From the NCBI RefSeq assembly GCF_010727605.1, contig NZ_AP022568.1:2108001-2172000 (forward strand): 64,000 nt of DNA, in the 5' to 3' direction. Below are positions 1 through 11,122 of the stretch, in pieces; position 1 is the first letter of the stretch; every line of letters begins with the position of its first letter. The notes beneath the pieces were generated by a model. That model did no database searches. It was not told where the DNA came from and worked only from the letters and a program-made list of their open reading frames with translations. The DNA comes from Mycobacterium simiae (GTDB lineage Bacteria > Actinomycetota > Actinomycetes > Mycobacteriales > Mycobacteriaceae). The translations under genes were made by a program, and so were the position numbers.

Positions 1-723
1 AGTGTCGACGATGCTCATTCCGACCTCGGTGGTGGCGTGTTGACCGTCGCGATTGCAGCCTGCGACGATTTCGACATATGCGCGTGGGCCGGTAAACACC
101 GATTCCACCACCGCTCGTGCTGATTCCGGAATACCCAGGTAGTCAAGGACTTCAGTCAGTGCGGCGCCCGAGCGCAGCCGTTCGTCGGCGCGGGCTCCGA
201 CGCGTGCGGGCATGCTGAACTCCGCGAACTGCGCCGGCGGCCGCTGCACCAACCCGGCCCCGAGCACCGGGACCAGCGCACGGGCGTCGTCGATGTTCAT
301 TGCGGTGAACGTGACCAACTGCGCGGTGCGCAACGCGACCACGGTTTTGCAGGTGTTGGCGGTCCTGGAGATCTTCGCGACGCTGCCGTTGGTGCCGGCG
401 CGCCGCGCGACGATGCCGCGCAGCAAATCGCCGGAACCGCTGGTCGCGCCGGGGCCCACGTAGCGCAAATCGAGCCATCGGTCAGGGAAACACACCACCC
501 TGATCCAGTCCGCGACCGCCGGGTGCACGCGACCCTCTGGCGACAGCAGACCCATCGCGGTCAACTCGTCCTTCTGATCGCGGAAGAAGGCGTCGCGTTC
601 CGCGGCGTCGCGGTACGGCGTCGTGATCGCTAAAACCCAGGGGAAGCTGCCCGCCCCAATGGTTTCCGCGATAAACCACGCGTTGTCGACCGTCAGCTCG
701 ACGGCGTTGGGCTCCGCACTCAT
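1..723 (-). CDS. espG3: EspG3, ESX-3 PE/PPE chaperone (3' end outside window)
   Basis: Cytosolic chaperone of the ESX-3 type VII system. EspG proteins bind the hydrophobic tip of PE-PPE pairs, here presumably PE5-PPE4, and keep them soluble before export. The open frame runs from ATG 723 ([20 protein letters not shown]) for 241 codons to the window edge without a stop. M. tuberculosis EspG3 is about 295 residues, so roughly 50 C-terminal residues lie outside. The start lies 10 nt beyond the esxH stop. Identity rests on position directly after esxG-esxH and on the EspG-like N-terminus; eccD3, mycP3 and eccE3 would be expected next, off the left edge. Confidence 0.93.
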   Translation of the reverse strand, partial: MSAEPNAVELTVDNAWFIAETIGAGSFPWVLAITTPYRDAAERDAFFRDQKDELTAMGLLSPEGRVHPAVADWIRVVCFPDRWLDLRYVGPGATSGSGDLLRGIVARRAGTNGSVAKISRTANTCKTVVALRTAQLVTFTAMNIDDARALVPVLGAGLVQRPPAQFAEFSMPARVGARADERLRSGAALTEVLDYLGIPESARAVVESVFTGPRAYVEIVAGCNRDGQHATTEVGMSIVDT

Positions 724-733
724 CGAGGAAGGA

Positions 734-1024
734 TTAGCCGCCCCACTTGGCGGCCTCGGCCGTGTCACGGGCATACATGGCCAGCGTGTTGTTCTCGTGG
801 GTGCTGGCCATCGCCTGGTACGACCGCACCAACGCCTCCATGGCCTGGTTCCACTGCGCCTGCCAAACCTGGTAGGTCATACCGGTGTCGCCCTGCCATG
901 CGTTCTGCAGCGCGGCCTGCTCGGTCGCGATGTCGGCGCCCAGCCCCTGCATGGTGCCGGCGTAACCGGACATGTCGGCGGCGTGACCCAGCATCGCCGG
1001 GTAGTTGTACATAATCTGGGACAT
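734..1024 (-). CDS. esxH: EsxH (TB10.4-type WXG100 protein)
   Basis: Secreted WXG100 protein that pairs with EsxG and is exported by ESX-3. The 96 residues begin [14 protein letters not shown]; the WXG motif is W43-Q44-G45 and the protein ends AEAAKWGG, matching the family length. An in-frame upstream extension (to 1117) was rejected because the family start is MSQIMYNYP. In M. tuberculosis EsxH the zinc site is, from memory, H14, H70, H76 and E77. Here H14, H76 and E77 are present but residue 70 is Gln (CAG at 817-815). It lies 31 nt after esxG, so the two are co-translated. Confidence 0.97.
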   Translation of the reverse strand: MSQIMYNYPAMLGHAADMSGYAGTMQGLGADIATEQAALQNAWQGDTGMTYQVWQAQWNQAMEALVRSYQAMASTHENNTLAMYARDTAEAAKWGG

Positions 1025-1055
1025 CACAAGCCCTTTCGCGGTTGTCGGAGTCGGG

Positions 1056-1349
1056 TCAGAACGAGGTGTAGCCGGACGCGGCGGCGGCGTCGGCGGCCAC
1101 ATAAGTGCCCGCTGCATCGCCGAGGTTGGCTTGCGCGATGTCCAGCAGGGTGTTGACCCGCGCGGCCATCTCCACGAACCGGGCGTGCGCGGCCTGGAAC
1201 GCCGCGGAAGACTCGCCCTGGTGGAAGGCCTGGGCGGCCATCGCTTCCTGCTCGGCCGCGCTGATGGTGCTACGCATCAGCGCCGCCTTGGCGCTGAACG
1301 CCGATTGCGAGGCCACCAATTGCGGGATGTGTGCATCCAGAAGACTCAT
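1056..1349 (-). CDS. esxG: EsxG (WXG100 partner of EsxH)
   Basis: Secreted partner of EsxH in the ESX-3 heterodimer, 97 residues ([15 protein letters not shown] to SGYTSF). It is a helical-hairpin protein in which the usual WXG turn is replaced by H-Q-G within [11 protein letters not shown], as in other EsxG proteins. The start ATG 1349 is followed closely by the expected sequence, with purines just upstream (GAAAGGAAATGTT). The gene sits 66 nt after PPE4 and 31 nt before esxH. Confidence 0.97.
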   Translation of the reverse strand: MSLLDAHIPQLVASQSAFSAKAALMRSTISAAEQEAMAAQAFHQGESSAAFQAAHARFVEMAARVNTLLDIAQANLGDAAGTYVAADAAAASGYTSF

Positions 1350-1415
1350 AACATTTCCTTTCTCTTGCGCTGCATACGGTTTCGGCTGTCGGTTGATAGC
1401 CGGCTGACGGCTCTG

Positions 1416-2903
1416 TTAACTTTCGGGGCCCCCTTTCCCCGCCTCGTCGGGATCCGGCGGGCCATCGCCGTTGTGATCCCAGGTGCCCGGCACCATCGGC
1501 ATTCGTGGGCCGCTGCCGAAGTCATCGCCGGCCAGCTTGGTCAGCCCCGACGCCTGCGGATCGCGTTGTCGGCGCGCGGTGCCGGCGAAGCCCAGTCGCC
1601 CGGCGGCACTACCGGAGGCCATCGCGGCGGCGAGTTCCTGGTCTTCGTCGGCGGCACCGCCCCAGTCCGGGTCGACATCGACGTTCATGTCGGCGTACTC
1701 GTCGCTGTGATCGCGCATCGCGGCCCGTCGGCGCCGGCGCGCCGCGGCCGCCCGCCCCGGCACCGCCGCGGCGGCCGCCGGGATGGTCGCGGCCGGCGCC
1801 TTGGCGCCTCCACGCCCACCCAGGGTCGGACCGAAACCGGTTTCGGGATCGGCGCCCATGGCCACCGCGTAACCGAAGGTTCCGGCGACCGGCGCCGGTG
1901 CCGAAGCGGCCGGCGCGCTGGCCGCCGGAGCCGGTGCCGAGGCCGGGGCCGACGCGGGCGTAGGAGCCGTCGGCGCCATGGCCGCCACTGGCGGCATAGC
2001 TGACCCGCCGGACGCGGGTGCCGTTGTCACCGGCACTTCTGCCGGTAGGTCCGGAGCAGCCTCCGGGTTTTGCAAATAGAGATAGGCGCCAACGCCGATG
2101 ATCAACGGGATCAACAACGGTGCGGCCAATACCAAAGTCCAGAACGTATAGCCGAATGGGATGAAAAACGCCTCGTAGGCGATGAAGAAGAGCAACGGTC
2201 CGTTGGCCACCAAGAACGGCCCCAGGGCCGCCATGAATTGCTGAATCATGTCTGCAAAGCCCTGGAAGAATTCCTGTAGTTGCCTCAGCAGATTGTCCAG
2301 CCAATTGCCGGAATCCGCGGCGTCGGGTGCGGCCAGGGTGGAGAAATTATTGGCTTGCTCACCGGGACGCAGCACCGCCGGTGCCGGCCCCACCCGCGGC
2401 GCCGATCCCAGCGCCGTCTCCGAGACGATCTGGTAGCTGCTCATCGTCGCCGCGGCCTGCACCCACATCCGCGCATAGTCGGCTTCGTTGAGGGCGATCG
2501 GAATCGTGTTGATGCCAAAGAAGTTCGTCGCCACCAAGACGCCATGAACGGTGTGGTTGGCGGCCAGCTCGCCCAGCGTCGGCATGGCCGCCAAGGCGCC
2601 GGTATAGGCCGCGGCCACCACCTCGTGCTGAGCGGCGATCCCCGCGCTGTCGGCGCTGGCCTGCGTCAGCCACGCCAGGTACGGCACGTGGGCGGCGGCA
2701 TACTGTTCGGCGGTGGGTCCCTCCCACGCGCCTGCCTGGACCTCCCCGAGCAGCCCGCCGAGTTCGGCTGCCGCATTGGCGTATTCAGCGCTCAGCGCGT
2801 TCCACGCACCGGCCGCCGCTAACAGCGGCCCCGGCCCTGGACCCGCCGACAGTAGCGCCGAATGCACCTCCGGCGGAGACGCCATCCAGACAGGTGCGGT
2901 CAT
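1416..2903 (-). CDS. PPE4: PPE4, PPE-PPW subfamily protein of ESX-3
   Basis: ESX-3 substrate that pairs with PE5 and is needed for siderophore-mediated iron uptake in other mycobacteria. The 495-residue protein has an N-terminal PPE domain (about 1-175) with PPE at 10-12 (MASPPEVH) and the conserved [12 protein letters not shown] helix turn. A hydrophobic central stretch at about 225-285 follows, then an Ala/Pro-rich linker and a C-terminal PPW region (GFAGTARRQ and MPMVPGTWD). The start is 2 nt past the PE5 stop, the usual PE-PPE pair arrangement. The C-terminal signature is shared by the decayed gene at 12285-12593. Confidence 0.95.
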   Translation of the reverse strand: MTAPVWMASPPEVHSALLSAGPGPGPLLAAAGAWNALSAEYANAAAELGGLLGEVQAGAWEGPTAEQYAAAHVPYLAWLTQASADSAGIAAQHEVVAAAYTGALAAMPTLGELAANHTVHGVLVATNFFGINTIPIALNEADYARMWVQAAATMSSYQIVSETALGSAPRVGPAPAVLRPGEQANNFSTLAAPDAADSGNWLDNLLRQLQEFFQGFADMIQQFMAALGPFLVANGPLLFFIAYEAFFIPFGYTFWTLVLAAPLLIPLIIGVGAYLYLQNPEAAPDLPAEVPVTTAPASGGSAMPPVAAMAPTAPTPASAPASAPAPAASAPAASAPAPVAGTFGYAVAMGADPETGFGPTLGGRGGAKAPAATIPAAAAAVPGRAAAARRRRRAAMRDHSDEYADMNVDVDPDWGGAADEDQELAAAMASGSAAGRLGFAGTARRQRDPQASGLTKLAGDDFGSGPRMPMVPGTWDHNGDGPPDPDEAGKGGPES

Positions 2904-2905
2904 GC

Positions 2906-3214
2906 TCAGGCGCCCGCCGCTCCGTAGCTGCCGGCCGCCGCGGCGTCACCCGCCAGATAACTCGCCCCACCTTCGCCCACGCCCACGCCGGCGCGACCGA
3001 GTTCCGCCACGCCCTGAGCCGCCACCGCCGAGTGCAGCTGGCCCTGGGCACTGAACCCGGCGGCCGTCGTCAACGACACCGGATCGGCCGCCGGCGGCAC
3101 CACCGCGGTGATCGCCGGAGCGGCGGCCGCATGCGCGCTCGCCAATCGTGCCGTCAGCGCCTCGACCGCGGCACTCGTCGCCGCCAGGCCTTCGGGAACT
3201 ACTCGCAACGTCAT
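2906..3214 (-). CDS. PE5: PE5, PE-family ESX-3 substrate
   Basis: Small PE protein, 102 residues ([10 protein letters not shown], Pro-Glu at 7-8), which is essentially the PE domain alone and forms a heterodimer with PPE4 for ESX-3 export. A longer in-frame start at 3307 was rejected because it would overlap the end of eccC3 and precede the family start. RBS-like AGGAGGGGT lies just upstream of ATG 3214. The gene is 46 nt downstream of eccC3. Confidence 0.95.
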   Translation of the reverse strand: MTLRVVPEGLAATSAAVEALTARLASAHAAAAPAITAVVPPAADPVSLTTAAGFSAQGQLHSAVAAQGVAELGRAGVGVGEGGASYLAGDAAAAGSYGAAGA

Positions 3215-3260
3215 AACCCCTCCTTCTGTGGTCCTGCTGTTGCTCTTGCACCAACGTTCA

Positions 3261-6200
3261 TCAGCGTGCGAAACCTTCGTCGGCTCCGCCGACAACGGGC
3301 TCGCCAACCAATGGGTTGACCAGCTGCACGTATGTCGGACTTTCGCTGTCCCCCAAGAGAATTCCTCGCCCAGCGGGCAACCGGCCGAACCGTTGCCCCC
3401 GGATCTTGCCGCTGTCTTGCGGATTGCCCGCCAGCATCAACGTGGTGGCCTGCAAGTCGTTGAAACGCCGCAGCAACGGACTGGTCATCAGCGCGTGCCC
3501 CGACCCGGTGGCCCGCGCTGTGACGATCACCCGTAGACCCAGATCGGCGGCTTGGCTGAGTTCCGGGATCAGGCTGGTCCAAGGCCGCTGCCCGACGTAC
3601 GGGCCGCTCATCGCCGGCGTGTCCGGTATCTGGTCGACATCGTCGATGATCAGGTAATGGGTGTGGCCCTCGAAGCTCCAGTGCGCCAACTCCGCCGGCG
3701 ACAATCCGGCCGGCGGCCGCCGGGACGCGATGATGTTGGACAACCCGAGCATCGCGGGGATGATCCGGTCGATGTTGGCGGTGTACTCGTTGTCCGGGAA
3801 CAGTGGCTCCTCGACCAGATGCAGCCGCCGGTCGAGCACCGTGAACGCCACCTGCTCCGCGGTGGAGTTCTCCCGGATGGTGCGAATGATGTGGCGTAGC
3901 AGCGTCGTTTTGCCGGCCTTGGCGTCACCGAAGACCATCAGCAGCGGGTTCTCGGCGAAGTCGAGCACCACCGGTGCCAGGTCTTCTTCGCGCTGACCGA
4001 TGACGACCTTTTCGGGCCCGCGGTACAGCGGTGCGAGCGCGTCGGGCGCCAGGTTGGTCGGCAGCAGGCGAACCGGCGGGGCGGCCATACCCGGGTAGCG
4101 GGCGTTGATCTCGGGCACCCGGCCCAGTTCGGGTGCCGCGAACAGGAAGTGCTCGGCGGCCATGGTCAAACCACGACCCGGCTGGTCGACCGGGACGGCC
4201 TCGGCCGGGCGACGCAGCGCCCCGACCACCCGCACATTGCTGTCCCGCGCGTCGTGCAGCTTGAGCTCGAGTCGCAGCCCGAGCCCGTCGCGCATCGCCA
4301 GCGGCACTTCCAGCCAGCTCGGGGTGGTCACGATGACATGGATGCCGTACGCGAGACCGACGTTGACGAGTTCGGTGACCTTGGCCAGCAACGGGTTACG
4401 CGTGTTGAACTGGTCGGTGTTGTCCCGGGCGAACCCGTAGAGGTTGTCGATGACCAGGAACACCTCACCGAAACCGTCGTCGTGGGTCGCACCGTGCTTT
4501 TCCCGGAACGCCTCGCGCCGCTGCCGGGCGATCAGCAGCTGCTCGAGCTCACCGAAGGTACGCCGGATCCGCTCCGGCTCCAGCGGCGACGCGACACTGC
4601 CCACGTGCGCTAGATCGGCCAGTGCGCGCAACTGTCCACCGCCGTAGTCCAGGCAGTAGAACGTGACGTCACGCGGCGAGTGCAGGCTGGCGGCCGACAG
4701 GATAAAGGTTTGCAGCGCAGATGATTTGCCGGATTTGGCGCCACCGTGGATGACCATGTTGCCCGATGCCGAGGTGGCATCGAACACCAGCGGGTCGCGG
4801 CGCATCTCAAACGGACGGTCGATCTCACCGAGCGGCCAACGCCATTGCCGATCCGGAACGCCGGCGTGCTCGAGCACGGTCGTCAGCGGAATCGGCTCGT
4901 CCAGCGGGGGTAGCCACAACTGCGGTGCCCGCGGCCCGTAACCGGCCAGCTGCTCGCCGATGGTCGCGATCAGCTTGCGCGGCGGACCGGTGAACTCCGG
5001 TTCGTCCGCTCCGGTGATCACCGTGCCCTGATCGGGTTCCACCCGTGCCGCCGTGAACAGTTTCGGTTGCGGAGCGGAATGCACCACAAGCGTTTTCGCG
5101 GTTTGCGGTGGCTCGTAGATGCCGTCGACGTAGGTGCTGCGGAACTTGATCGGCGCCGCACCAGGAGCGGGAACCAGGAAGCCGACGCCCTTGTGCTCCT
5201 TGCCCGCCTCGATGTGATATGCGTCGTCCACGCCGATGATCTGGCGAGAAACGCTGGGACTGGCCACCTTCAACCCGATGCGATAGGAGGTGTTCTTGTC
5301 GATGTCTTTGATCTTGCCGACGTCCAACGTCTGGGATGCGAACAGGATGTGGATGCGGAACGAGCGGCCCTTACGTGCCACGTAATCGAATAGTTCCGCG
5401 TACTCCGGGTAATCGGCCAACATCAGCGTGAACTCGTCGGCGACCACGAACAGCGTCGGGATGGGCGGCAGATCTTCGGCGCCGGGGGCGCCGGAATCCC
5501 GAGCGTTCTCGTATTCGACCACCGAGTTGAAGGCACTGCCCTGAACCCGGCGGCCGGCCTCCCGCAGCAGCGTCTCGCGACGTGCCACCTCACCGCGCAG
5601 CGTGTCGGCGAACCGGTCGGCCAGCGACTTCTTCTCGGCCATGTTCGAGATGACCGCGACGACCTGCGGGAAATCTCGAAAGCTGTCCGCCCCGGCCTCG
5701 CCCTTGAAGTCGGCATAGATGACGATCAGCCGGTCGGCCGAATGAGTTGTCAACAGCGACAAGAGAATCGACATCAAGGTCTGTGACTTGCCAGAACCGG
5801 TCATGCCGATCATTAGGCCGTGCGGACCCATCCCGCCTTCGGCCTCGTCTTTGAGGTCGAAGTACAGCGGCTCGCCGGTCGCCATGACTCCGATGGGCAC
5901 CCGCAGTTCCTCGTCGCGGGGGCGCGGGGCCCACAGCGTCGGCACGTCGAGTTGCGAAGCGTCCGGAATACCCAGCAGCGTGGTGAATGTCGCACCCCGG
6001 GTGGCGGCCGAGCGCAGCCCGGTGTGGGTGGGGTTGGAATCCCACCGCGACAACTGACGGGCCAGGTGCGCGGCCTGGTCGGCGTCGAGTGAATCCGCGT
6101 GGTCGACATAGGGCTGCCAGCCGCCGGTCTGCCACCGTTGGAGGGCGCCGCAGCCCTGGCTGACGCGCAGGATCGGCTTCTCCGGATCCGAATACTGTTC

Positions 6201-7247
6201 GCGGTGCGGCGCGGTGGCACCGCGGTGGATGAGCGTGACACCGGCCCGTCCCAGCGCGAGCGCCGAGGCATTCACGTCGTAGTCCGGGTCGTCGACGATG
6301 ATCAGCAGGTGGCGTAGCGCGTCGGTCGGCTCTCCGGCGAAGGCGGGACGATCGGCCAGCACGGGCCCCAGCAGAGCCGCCAACTCGTCCGGGTCGGTGG
6401 CCAGGAATCGGGCCGGCCCCACGCCATCCACTTCACCGGGAACGTCGATGTGCGCCAACCACTTCAGCCACGACCAGTCGTCGTTCTCCAAGTCCCGGGA
6501 CGCCAGCGCCACCCCGAGCACCGTCGGGTCGTGCCAGGTGACGGCCTGAGCGACCCAGGCGCGTATCGCCGCGCGCACCTCGTCCGGCTCGCCGAGCACG
6601 GTGATCCTCGAGACCTTGGTCAGATCGATTCCCGTCGGCACATCGCGGACGGTGCGCTGGGTATCGAGCAGGCTGCGTAATGCGCTGTGCGACACCGGCT
6701 CGAGGTCGATCTCGTCGGCAGTGTCCTGGACGCGCACCGCGGTGGCCAGCGGCACGTGGTGCCGCCCGGCCCGCACCACCAAAAAGTCGGGGTCGTGCGG
6801 GTCGCGTTCCCATTGCCGCCGGGATCCGGGCACCGTAGCCAGCGCGGCCGGCTCGGGATGAGACCACTCGGCGGCCGCCCGCTGCGCGGCGGCCTGGGTC
6901 CGGATGTTGTCCCGGACCACCGACAGGTACCGCAGGTAGTCGGCGCGTTCGGCGTCGACTTCCTCGGTGCGCATCTTGTTGTCGTTGCCGCGATACAGCG
7001 CAGTGGCCGCCAGCAACAACACGAACGGGAAGAACAACGTCTGCGGAGAAATCACCCGCATGCCGGTGGCGACCAGCGCGACGATCATGCCGACGATCAG
7101 GATCACCAGCACGTAGGGCATCGCCCGGCGCAAAAACGACGGCGGTATCACCCGGGGTAGCTCGGGCGGGGCCTCGATGGTGATGGTGCCTTGGCGGACG
7201 CTTGGCGGTGCCAGCCGTCGTCGGGCTTCGAAGATCAGTCGACTCAT
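3261..7247 (-). CDS. eccC3: EccC3, FtsK/SpoIIIE-type ATPase of ESX-3
   Basis: Membrane-anchored motor ATPase that recognises and drives export of ESX-3 substrates. The single 1328-residue chain contains two N-terminal transmembrane segments (about 43-62 and 70-86) and three ATPase domains, with Walker A sequences [10 protein letters not shown] near 480, [10 protein letters not shown] near 837 and [10 protein letters not shown] near 1110. Unlike ESX-1, where EccC is split in two proteins, ESX-3 has the fused form seen here. ATG 7247 overlaps the eccB3 stop by 4 nt (ATGA), indicating translational coupling. Confidence 0.97.
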   Translation of the reverse strand: MSRLIFEARRRLAPPSVRQGTITIEAPPELPRVIPPSFLRRAMPYVLVILIVGMIVALVATGMRVISPQTLFFPFVLLLAATALYRGNDNKMRTEEVDAERADYLRYLSVVRDNIRTQAAAQRAAAEWSHPEPAALATVPGSRRQWERDPHDPDFLVVRAGRHHVPLATAVRVQDTADEIDLEPVSHSALRSLLDTQRTVRDVPTGIDLTKVSRITVLGEPDEVRAAIRAWVAQAVTWHDPTVLGVALASRDLENDDWSWLKWLAHIDVPGEVDGVGPARFLATDPDELAALLGPVLADRPAFAGEPTDALRHLLIIVDDPDYDVNASALALGRAGVTLIHRGATAPHREQYSDPEKPILRVSQGCGALQRWQTGGWQPYVDHADSLDADQAAHLARQLSRWDSNPTHTGLRSAATRGATFTTLLGIPDASQLDVPTLWAPRPRDEELRVPIGVMATGEPLYFDLKDEAEGGMGPHGLMIGMTGSGKSQTLMSILLSLLTTHSADRLIVIYADFKGEAGADSFRDFPQVVAVISNMAEKKSLADRFADTLRGEVARRETLLREAGRRVQGSAFNSVVEYENARDSGAPGAEDLPPIPTLFVVADEFTLMLADYPEYAELFDYVARKGRSFRIHILFASQTLDVGKIKDIDKNTSYRIGLKVASPSVSRQIIGVDDAYHIEAGKEHKGVGFLVPAPGAAPIKFRSTYVDGIYEPPQTAKTLVVHSAPQPKLFTAARVEPDQGTVITGADEPEFTGPPRKLIATIGEQLAGYGPRAPQLWLPPLDEPIPLTTVLEHAGVPDRQWRWPLGEIDRPFEMRRDPLVFDATSASGNMVIHGGAKSGKSSALQTFILSAASLHSPRDVTFYCLDYGGGQLRALADLAHVGSVASPLEPERIRRTFGELEQLLIARQRREAFREKHGATHDDGFGEVFLVIDNLYGFARDNTDQFNTRNPLLAKVTELVNVGLAYGIHVIVTTPSWLEVPLAMRDGLGLRLELKLHDARDSNVRVVGALRRPAEAVPVDQPGRGLTMAAEHFLFAAPELGRVPEINARYPGMAAPPVRLLPTNLAPDALAPLYRGPEKVVIGQREEDLAPVVLDFAENPLLMVFGDAKAGKTTLLRHIIRTIRENSTAEQVAFTVLDRRLHLVEEPLFPDNEYTANIDRIIPAMLGLSNIIASRRPPAGLSPAELAHWSFEGHTHYLIIDDVDQIPDTPAMSGPYVGQRPWTSLIPELSQAADLGLRVIVTARATGSGHALMTSPLLRRFNDLQATTLMLAGNPQDSGKIRGQRFGRLPAGRGILLGDSESPTYVQLVNPLVGEPVVGGADEGFAR

Positions 7248-8851
7248 CGGGGTGCTCCTTCGGCCGACACCGGACGGCCGGGCCTGCTGTCGGGCGCCAA
7301 CCCGTCGTGCGCGAGTAACGCGTCGGCTCGGGATAGCGTCGGGCCCGCCGCGAATAGCGACAGTATCGACCAGGGAATGGGAACGGGTGGTGGAGTAAGA
7401 CCAAGGGCCTCAACGGTTTTGCCGCGACCAGCCATTGCGCCTTCGGCCTCGTTGTCGATGCCGTAGCGCACGCCGGCGTCGGAGATCCAGAACAGCGAGC
7501 CGGTGCCCGGAGAGGTCGTGCCGCCGCCGACGGTTTGCGCGAAGTAGCCGGTGCCGGGCGCGAGCGCGACCCGGGTGGCGACGCCCGGGTTGCCGCTGCC
7601 AATCAAGTTCACCGTGCGCACCGAGTCGGGCACGGGCAGGGCCGACCCGGCCAGCAGGGTCAGCGAACTGCTGGCCGCCCCAGCCGGCTTGCTCCAGTGC
7701 GCACATGTGACGGGGTCTTTGGCCGCGTCGACGAGCGTGACCTGGCGGTCGGGGAAGCGGGTGGTGTCCAGCATGCGCGAGACCGGTAGCTTGGCCACCT
7801 CGTCGGCGGGGAGCCGCGGCGGTTGGTCCAGACCGTAGGAATTGGTGTTGCGCAAAATCGCGGCGAGCACCGGCGAGATGGGTTGTAGCCCATCGGGTAA
7901 CACCGCGTAGTAGCGCACGCCGCCCGGATCGACGGCATAGGAGGTCACGACGCCGCCGATCGGTGCCGGGACTGCGTAGCCCGCCGGGGCGCCCGCGTTC
8001 GGGATGCCCGGCGCGGTGATCGCCGGCGCTTCGGGAATTGCGTTGAACAAGCCTGCCGCGATGGGCCGCGGCGCGGGCGCCTCGGCGCCCAGCCCCAGCG
8101 CGGAAGTGATCGCGTGATTGCCCAGGTCGATGCGGCTGCGTTTGCCGTCCCACAACAGCCAGGTGCTGGGGCCGGCCTCGCCGGCGAACTCGACCAACAT
8201 CGCCTGGCCGGGCGCGACCGCGGCGGCATGGGAGCCGCTGCTGTCGGGGATCCCGGCGATCACCGTGACCCCGGTGCTGTGCACGGCGTGCGAGCCTTGG
8301 GCGGCTTCGCTCACCGCATCGCAGACCGTCCAATTCGCGTCCCGAGATGCGTTGGCCACCATACGTTCCGGCGCCCCTGGTATGCCGACCAGATTGCCGC
8401 GCGGAAAGCGATCCAGCTCCGCGCTTTTCACCGCGACCGGATTCACCGGTTTGCCGACGATCAAGCGGGCCGAGGTCAGGTTCAGCACCGGGTGCAACTC
8501 GTCACCGACCCGTACATACAGCGCGGCGGTCTCCCGGTCGGCGAGCACCGCATTGTTGCCGGCCTGACCGTTGGGCCGGATCAGCGAGAACACGAAGCAG
8601 CCCGCCAGTCCGGTGATCAGAATGACCGCGCCCATCAGCACCGCGCGCGACTGCGTGCGCAGCGGGTCGACCAGCATTCTGGTGTCGTGCAACGCGATTC
8701 CCGAGGCGATCCGACGCATCACAAAGCGCCACCCGGTCACCTGGTGGCGCGTGACGAAACCGCGGCGGTAGACGACCTTGTCGGGATTGTCGTTGGCGGG
8801 GGTGCGAGAGGTGAATGAACGACGTTCGTCGTGGGGGTCGGGGTTGGTCAT
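7244..8851 (-). CDS. eccB3: EccB3, ESX-3 membrane/periplasmic core subunit
   Basis: Core component of the inner-membrane ESX-3 channel. The 535-residue protein has a cytosolic N-terminus, one transmembrane helix at about 70-91 ([20 protein letters not shown]), then a large periplasmic repeat domain. It overlaps eccA3 by 4 nt upstream and eccC3 by 4 nt downstream, so the three ecc genes form one translationally coupled unit. Length and layout match the EccB family. Confidence 0.96.
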   Translation of the reverse strand: MTNPDPHDERRSFTSRTPANDNPDKVVYRRGFVTRHQVTGWRFVMRRIASGIALHDTRMLVDPLRTQSRAVLMGAVILITGLAGCFVFSLIRPNGQAGNNAVLADRETAALYVRVGDELHPVLNLTSARLIVGKPVNPVAVKSAELDRFPRGNLVGIPGAPERMVANASRDANWTVCDAVSEAAQGSHAVHSTGVTVIAGIPDSSGSHAAAVAPGQAMLVEFAGEAGPSTWLLWDGKRSRIDLGNHAITSALGLGAEAPAPRPIAAGLFNAIPEAPAITAPGIPNAGAPAGYAVPAPIGGVVTSYAVDPGGVRYYAVLPDGLQPISPVLAAILRNTNSYGLDQPPRLPADEVAKLPVSRMLDTTRFPDRQVTLVDAAKDPVTCAHWSKPAGAASSSLTLLAGSALPVPDSVRTVNLIGSGNPGVATRVALAPGTGYFAQTVGGGTTSPGTGSLFWISDAGVRYGIDNEAEGAMAGRGKTVEALGLTPPPVPIPWSILSLFAAGPTLSRADALLAHDGLAPDSRPGRPVSAEGAPR

Positions 8852-10701
8852 GCCGGCACCGAGAGGCCCAAGCCGCGCAGCAGCGGCTCGACGGAATTAC
8901 TGACGTCTACGTCGGTGATCGTCATCAGCTCCTCATCGGTGAACGCACTGGTTCCGGCCTGCTCCGAATGGTCCAGCCGGAATTCGCGCTCCTCCTCTGC
9001 ACGCTCGACGATGTTGCGGACAAATCGACCGTTGCCGGCAATGTCGAGGCAGCGCCGCTCCACCCCATTGGCATCGGGCGTAGTGGAGTTCGCCAGCTTG
9101 GTGAACAAGGCCTCCATGTGGTCGAGCGCGGCCGGCTCGAAGACGCTGTCGCGCTGTTCGGCCATCTTGTGCGCGATCTCGACCAACTCGTGGGAGGTGT
9201 AGGAGGGAAAGGTGATGTTGCGGGTGAACCGCGAGCGCAGACCCTCGTTGGTGTCCAGGAACTTGTCTAGATCCGCCCGATAACCGGCGATGATCACCAC
9301 CAGCCGGTCGCGGTCGTTTTCCATGCGGGCCAGCAGCGTATCGATGGCCACCAACCCGAAGTCGTTCTTGGCGCCCGTGGCGACCAGCGCGTACGCCTCG
9401 TCGAGGAACAAGACACCGTCCAACGCGCTGTCGATGATCGCGTTGGTCTTGGCCTCGGTCTCACCGATGTGCTGACCGATGAGGTCGGCGCGGTGCACTT
9501 CCCGAATGTTCTCACGCTTCAAAAGACCAAGGCCGCAATAGATTTTGGCGACCACACGCGCAATCGTGGTCTTACCGGTCCCGGGCGGACCGGCGAACAC
9601 CAGGTGGTGCGCGCGCTGGGCGACCTGTAGTCCACGCTGCTTGCGCACCAATTCCATGGCGACCGAACTCTTCAGCCGGGCCACCTGGTTCTTCACCTCG
9701 TCGAGCCCGATGAACTCCGTGAGCTGTCGTTCGGCCTCGTGCAGTAGGACGGCCTTGCGCTCGTGGGCGGCGGGGTCGACGAAGTCATCCGCGCTGGGCT
9801 CCGTGTCGGGATCCCACGGATCGGTGCGGGCCTCGATACGGGCCGCGTTGGTGGTCACGATTCCAAAGCTGGTGTCGGACAACGCCTGTTCGACTTGTTC
9901 GTTGTCGGGATGCGCCGCGTACAAGTCCTGCAGGACTTCGCTCGCGGACTCCTCGTCGACGTGCGCACGCAGCACAAGCGCCTTGGCCAGTGCGCCGTCG
10001 ACGGCAGCCACCTGAACCGGACCGTCGGGTTCTTCGAGGTATGACAACGCCGGGGCGAACATGCCCAGCCGGGCCAGCGCGGTGCCCAGCGTGATCTTGG
10101 CGGCGTGGGTATAAGCCTCGTCGAGGTCGGAGTCGTTGACGATCGGCGTCAGCAGCTTGACCACATCGGACCACCGCTCGGCGCGATAATTGATGACCAC
10201 GGAGATCCAGCGCGCCTCACGCCAGTTCGACCGGCGGTCGGCCAGCCGGGCGACGATCCCGTGCGCGTCGGCGAACCGACCGGTGTTGGCCAGGGCCGCG
10301 GCATACGCGAGTTGGAAATCGTCGGGAACGGCGGCGCGGAATTGAAGGTAGAGACCGCTGTCGTAGCGGAAGCCCAGCGCGCCGGGGGCCAGGTCGACCT
10401 GCCGCTGCAGCACGCCCGACGTCGCCGCCGTGCGCGCGATCGCTTCGAGCACCCGCGGGGACGTATCCCCGGCGGCGGCGAGGCCGGTCCAGGCGTCGCA
10501 CTGGTCATGGGCAATTCGGGTCAGGGCCGTGAACCCGGAGCGGGCGGCGGCCAGGTCGGCCGGACGCCGGCGCTGGTAGACCGCAATGCCCAGGGCCCGG
10601 CAGCAGGTAGCAAACCGGCTGACGACGTCACCGTCGACTCGGGTGTCCGCCCGGGAAGTGCCGGATGGGACGGCGAGCACACCGCTGTCAGCGCGTTCCA
10701 C
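8848..10701 (-). CDS. eccA3: EccA3, cytosolic AAA+ ATPase of ESX-3
   Basis: CbxX/CfqX-type AAA+ ATPase with an N-terminal TPR-like domain (about 1-320) and a C-terminal ATPase domain. Walker A is FAGPPGTGKTTIARV near residue 370 and Walker B is GVLFLDEAYAL near 433. EccA proteins act in the cytosol on ESX substrates and chaperones. GTG 10701 gives 617 residues, slightly shorter than the about 631 residues of the M. tuberculosis protein; no strong RBS is visible, so the first few residues are uncertain. It is the first gene of the operon, with metal-regulator boxes upstream. Confidence 0.95.
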   Translation of the reverse strand: MERADSGVLAVPSGTSRADTRVDGDVVSRFATCCRALGIAVYQRRRPADLAAARSGFTALTRIAHDQCDAWTGLAAAGDTSPRVLEAIARTAATSGVLQRQVDLAPGALGFRYDSGLYLQFRAAVPDDFQLAYAAALANTGRFADAHGIVARLADRRSNWREARWISVVINYRAERWSDVVKLLTPIVNDSDLDEAYTHAAKITLGTALARLGMFAPALSYLEEPDGPVQVAAVDGALAKALVLRAHVDEESASEVLQDLYAAHPDNEQVEQALSDTSFGIVTTNAARIEARTDPWDPDTEPSADDFVDPAAHERKAVLLHEAERQLTEFIGLDEVKNQVARLKSSVAMELVRKQRGLQVAQRAHHLVFAGPPGTGKTTIARVVAKIYCGLGLLKRENIREVHRADLIGQHIGETEAKTNAIIDSALDGVLFLDEAYALVATGAKNDFGLVAIDTLLARMENDRDRLVVIIAGYRADLDKFLDTNEGLRSRFTRNITFPSYTSHELVEIAHKMAEQRDSVFEPAALDHMEALFTKLANSTTPDANGVERRCLDIAGNGRFVRNIVERAEEEREFRLDHSEQAGTSAFTDEELMTITDVDVSNSVEPLLRGLGLSVPA

Positions 10702-10750
10702 GGCCGCTGTTTTCCATAAAGATAGTCTCCCCTAACTTAATTTGCTGAAG

Positions 10751-10769
10751 TTAGCATTGCATAAGCTAA
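10751..10769 (-). promoter_or_regulatory. IdeR (iron) box upstream of eccA3
   Basis: On the coding strand the 19-mer TTAGCTTATGCAATGCTAA matches the IdeR consensus TTAGGTTAGGCTAACCTAA at 14 of 19 positions and keeps both outer TTAG/CTAA arms. It lies about 50 nt upstream of the eccA3 start. A second IdeR-like half-site (TTAAGTTAGG) follows at 10731-10740, closer to the gene. Iron repression of ESX-3 by IdeR is established in M. tuberculosis. Confidence 0.75.
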
Positions 10770-10905
10770 CTGTCGAGGTTTCAGGGCCCGTGACGGAGCC
10801 CACCCGAGCGCCCGCACGATGCCTCTGACCACGATGTTTGGCCCACGATCGGGCTACCACTTCCGTCCCGACTTTGACCCCATCGCCTTGTCGGCCAGAG
10901 CTTAG

Positions 10906-10920
10906 TGAAAACGGTTTTCA
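10906..10920. promoter_or_regulatory. Zur (zinc) box upstream of eccA3
   Basis: TGAAAACGGTTTTCA is a perfect palindrome with 6-nt arms around CGG, in the form expected of a mycobacterial Zur operator (TGAAAA-N3-TTTTCA). It lies about 205 nt upstream of the eccA3 start, farther out than the IdeR box. Zinc repression of ESX-3 by Zur is known in M. tuberculosis. The distance implies a long leader or a more distal zinc-controlled promoter. Confidence 0.72.
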
Positions 10921-11122
10921 TTAGCAACCTGCCGGACGGCTGCGCCGCATGCAAGCGTGTCCCTTCCCACGGGTATCCACCGGACGCATTCGTCGCCAGC
11001 CGTCGCAGGCCCTTCGCACTCGGCAAACTCTGCTCGGATCGCTTTCGGGAACCCGGGACCCCCGCCCCAGGTCCTGACGTTACGACGGCGCGGGCACCCA
11101 TCCCAGGGGTTGCGCCATATTC

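Noticed and set aside
10731..10740. Second complete IdeR box next to the eccA3 start
   Set aside because: Only one half (TTAAGTTAGG) fits; the other half diverges, so only one box was called.
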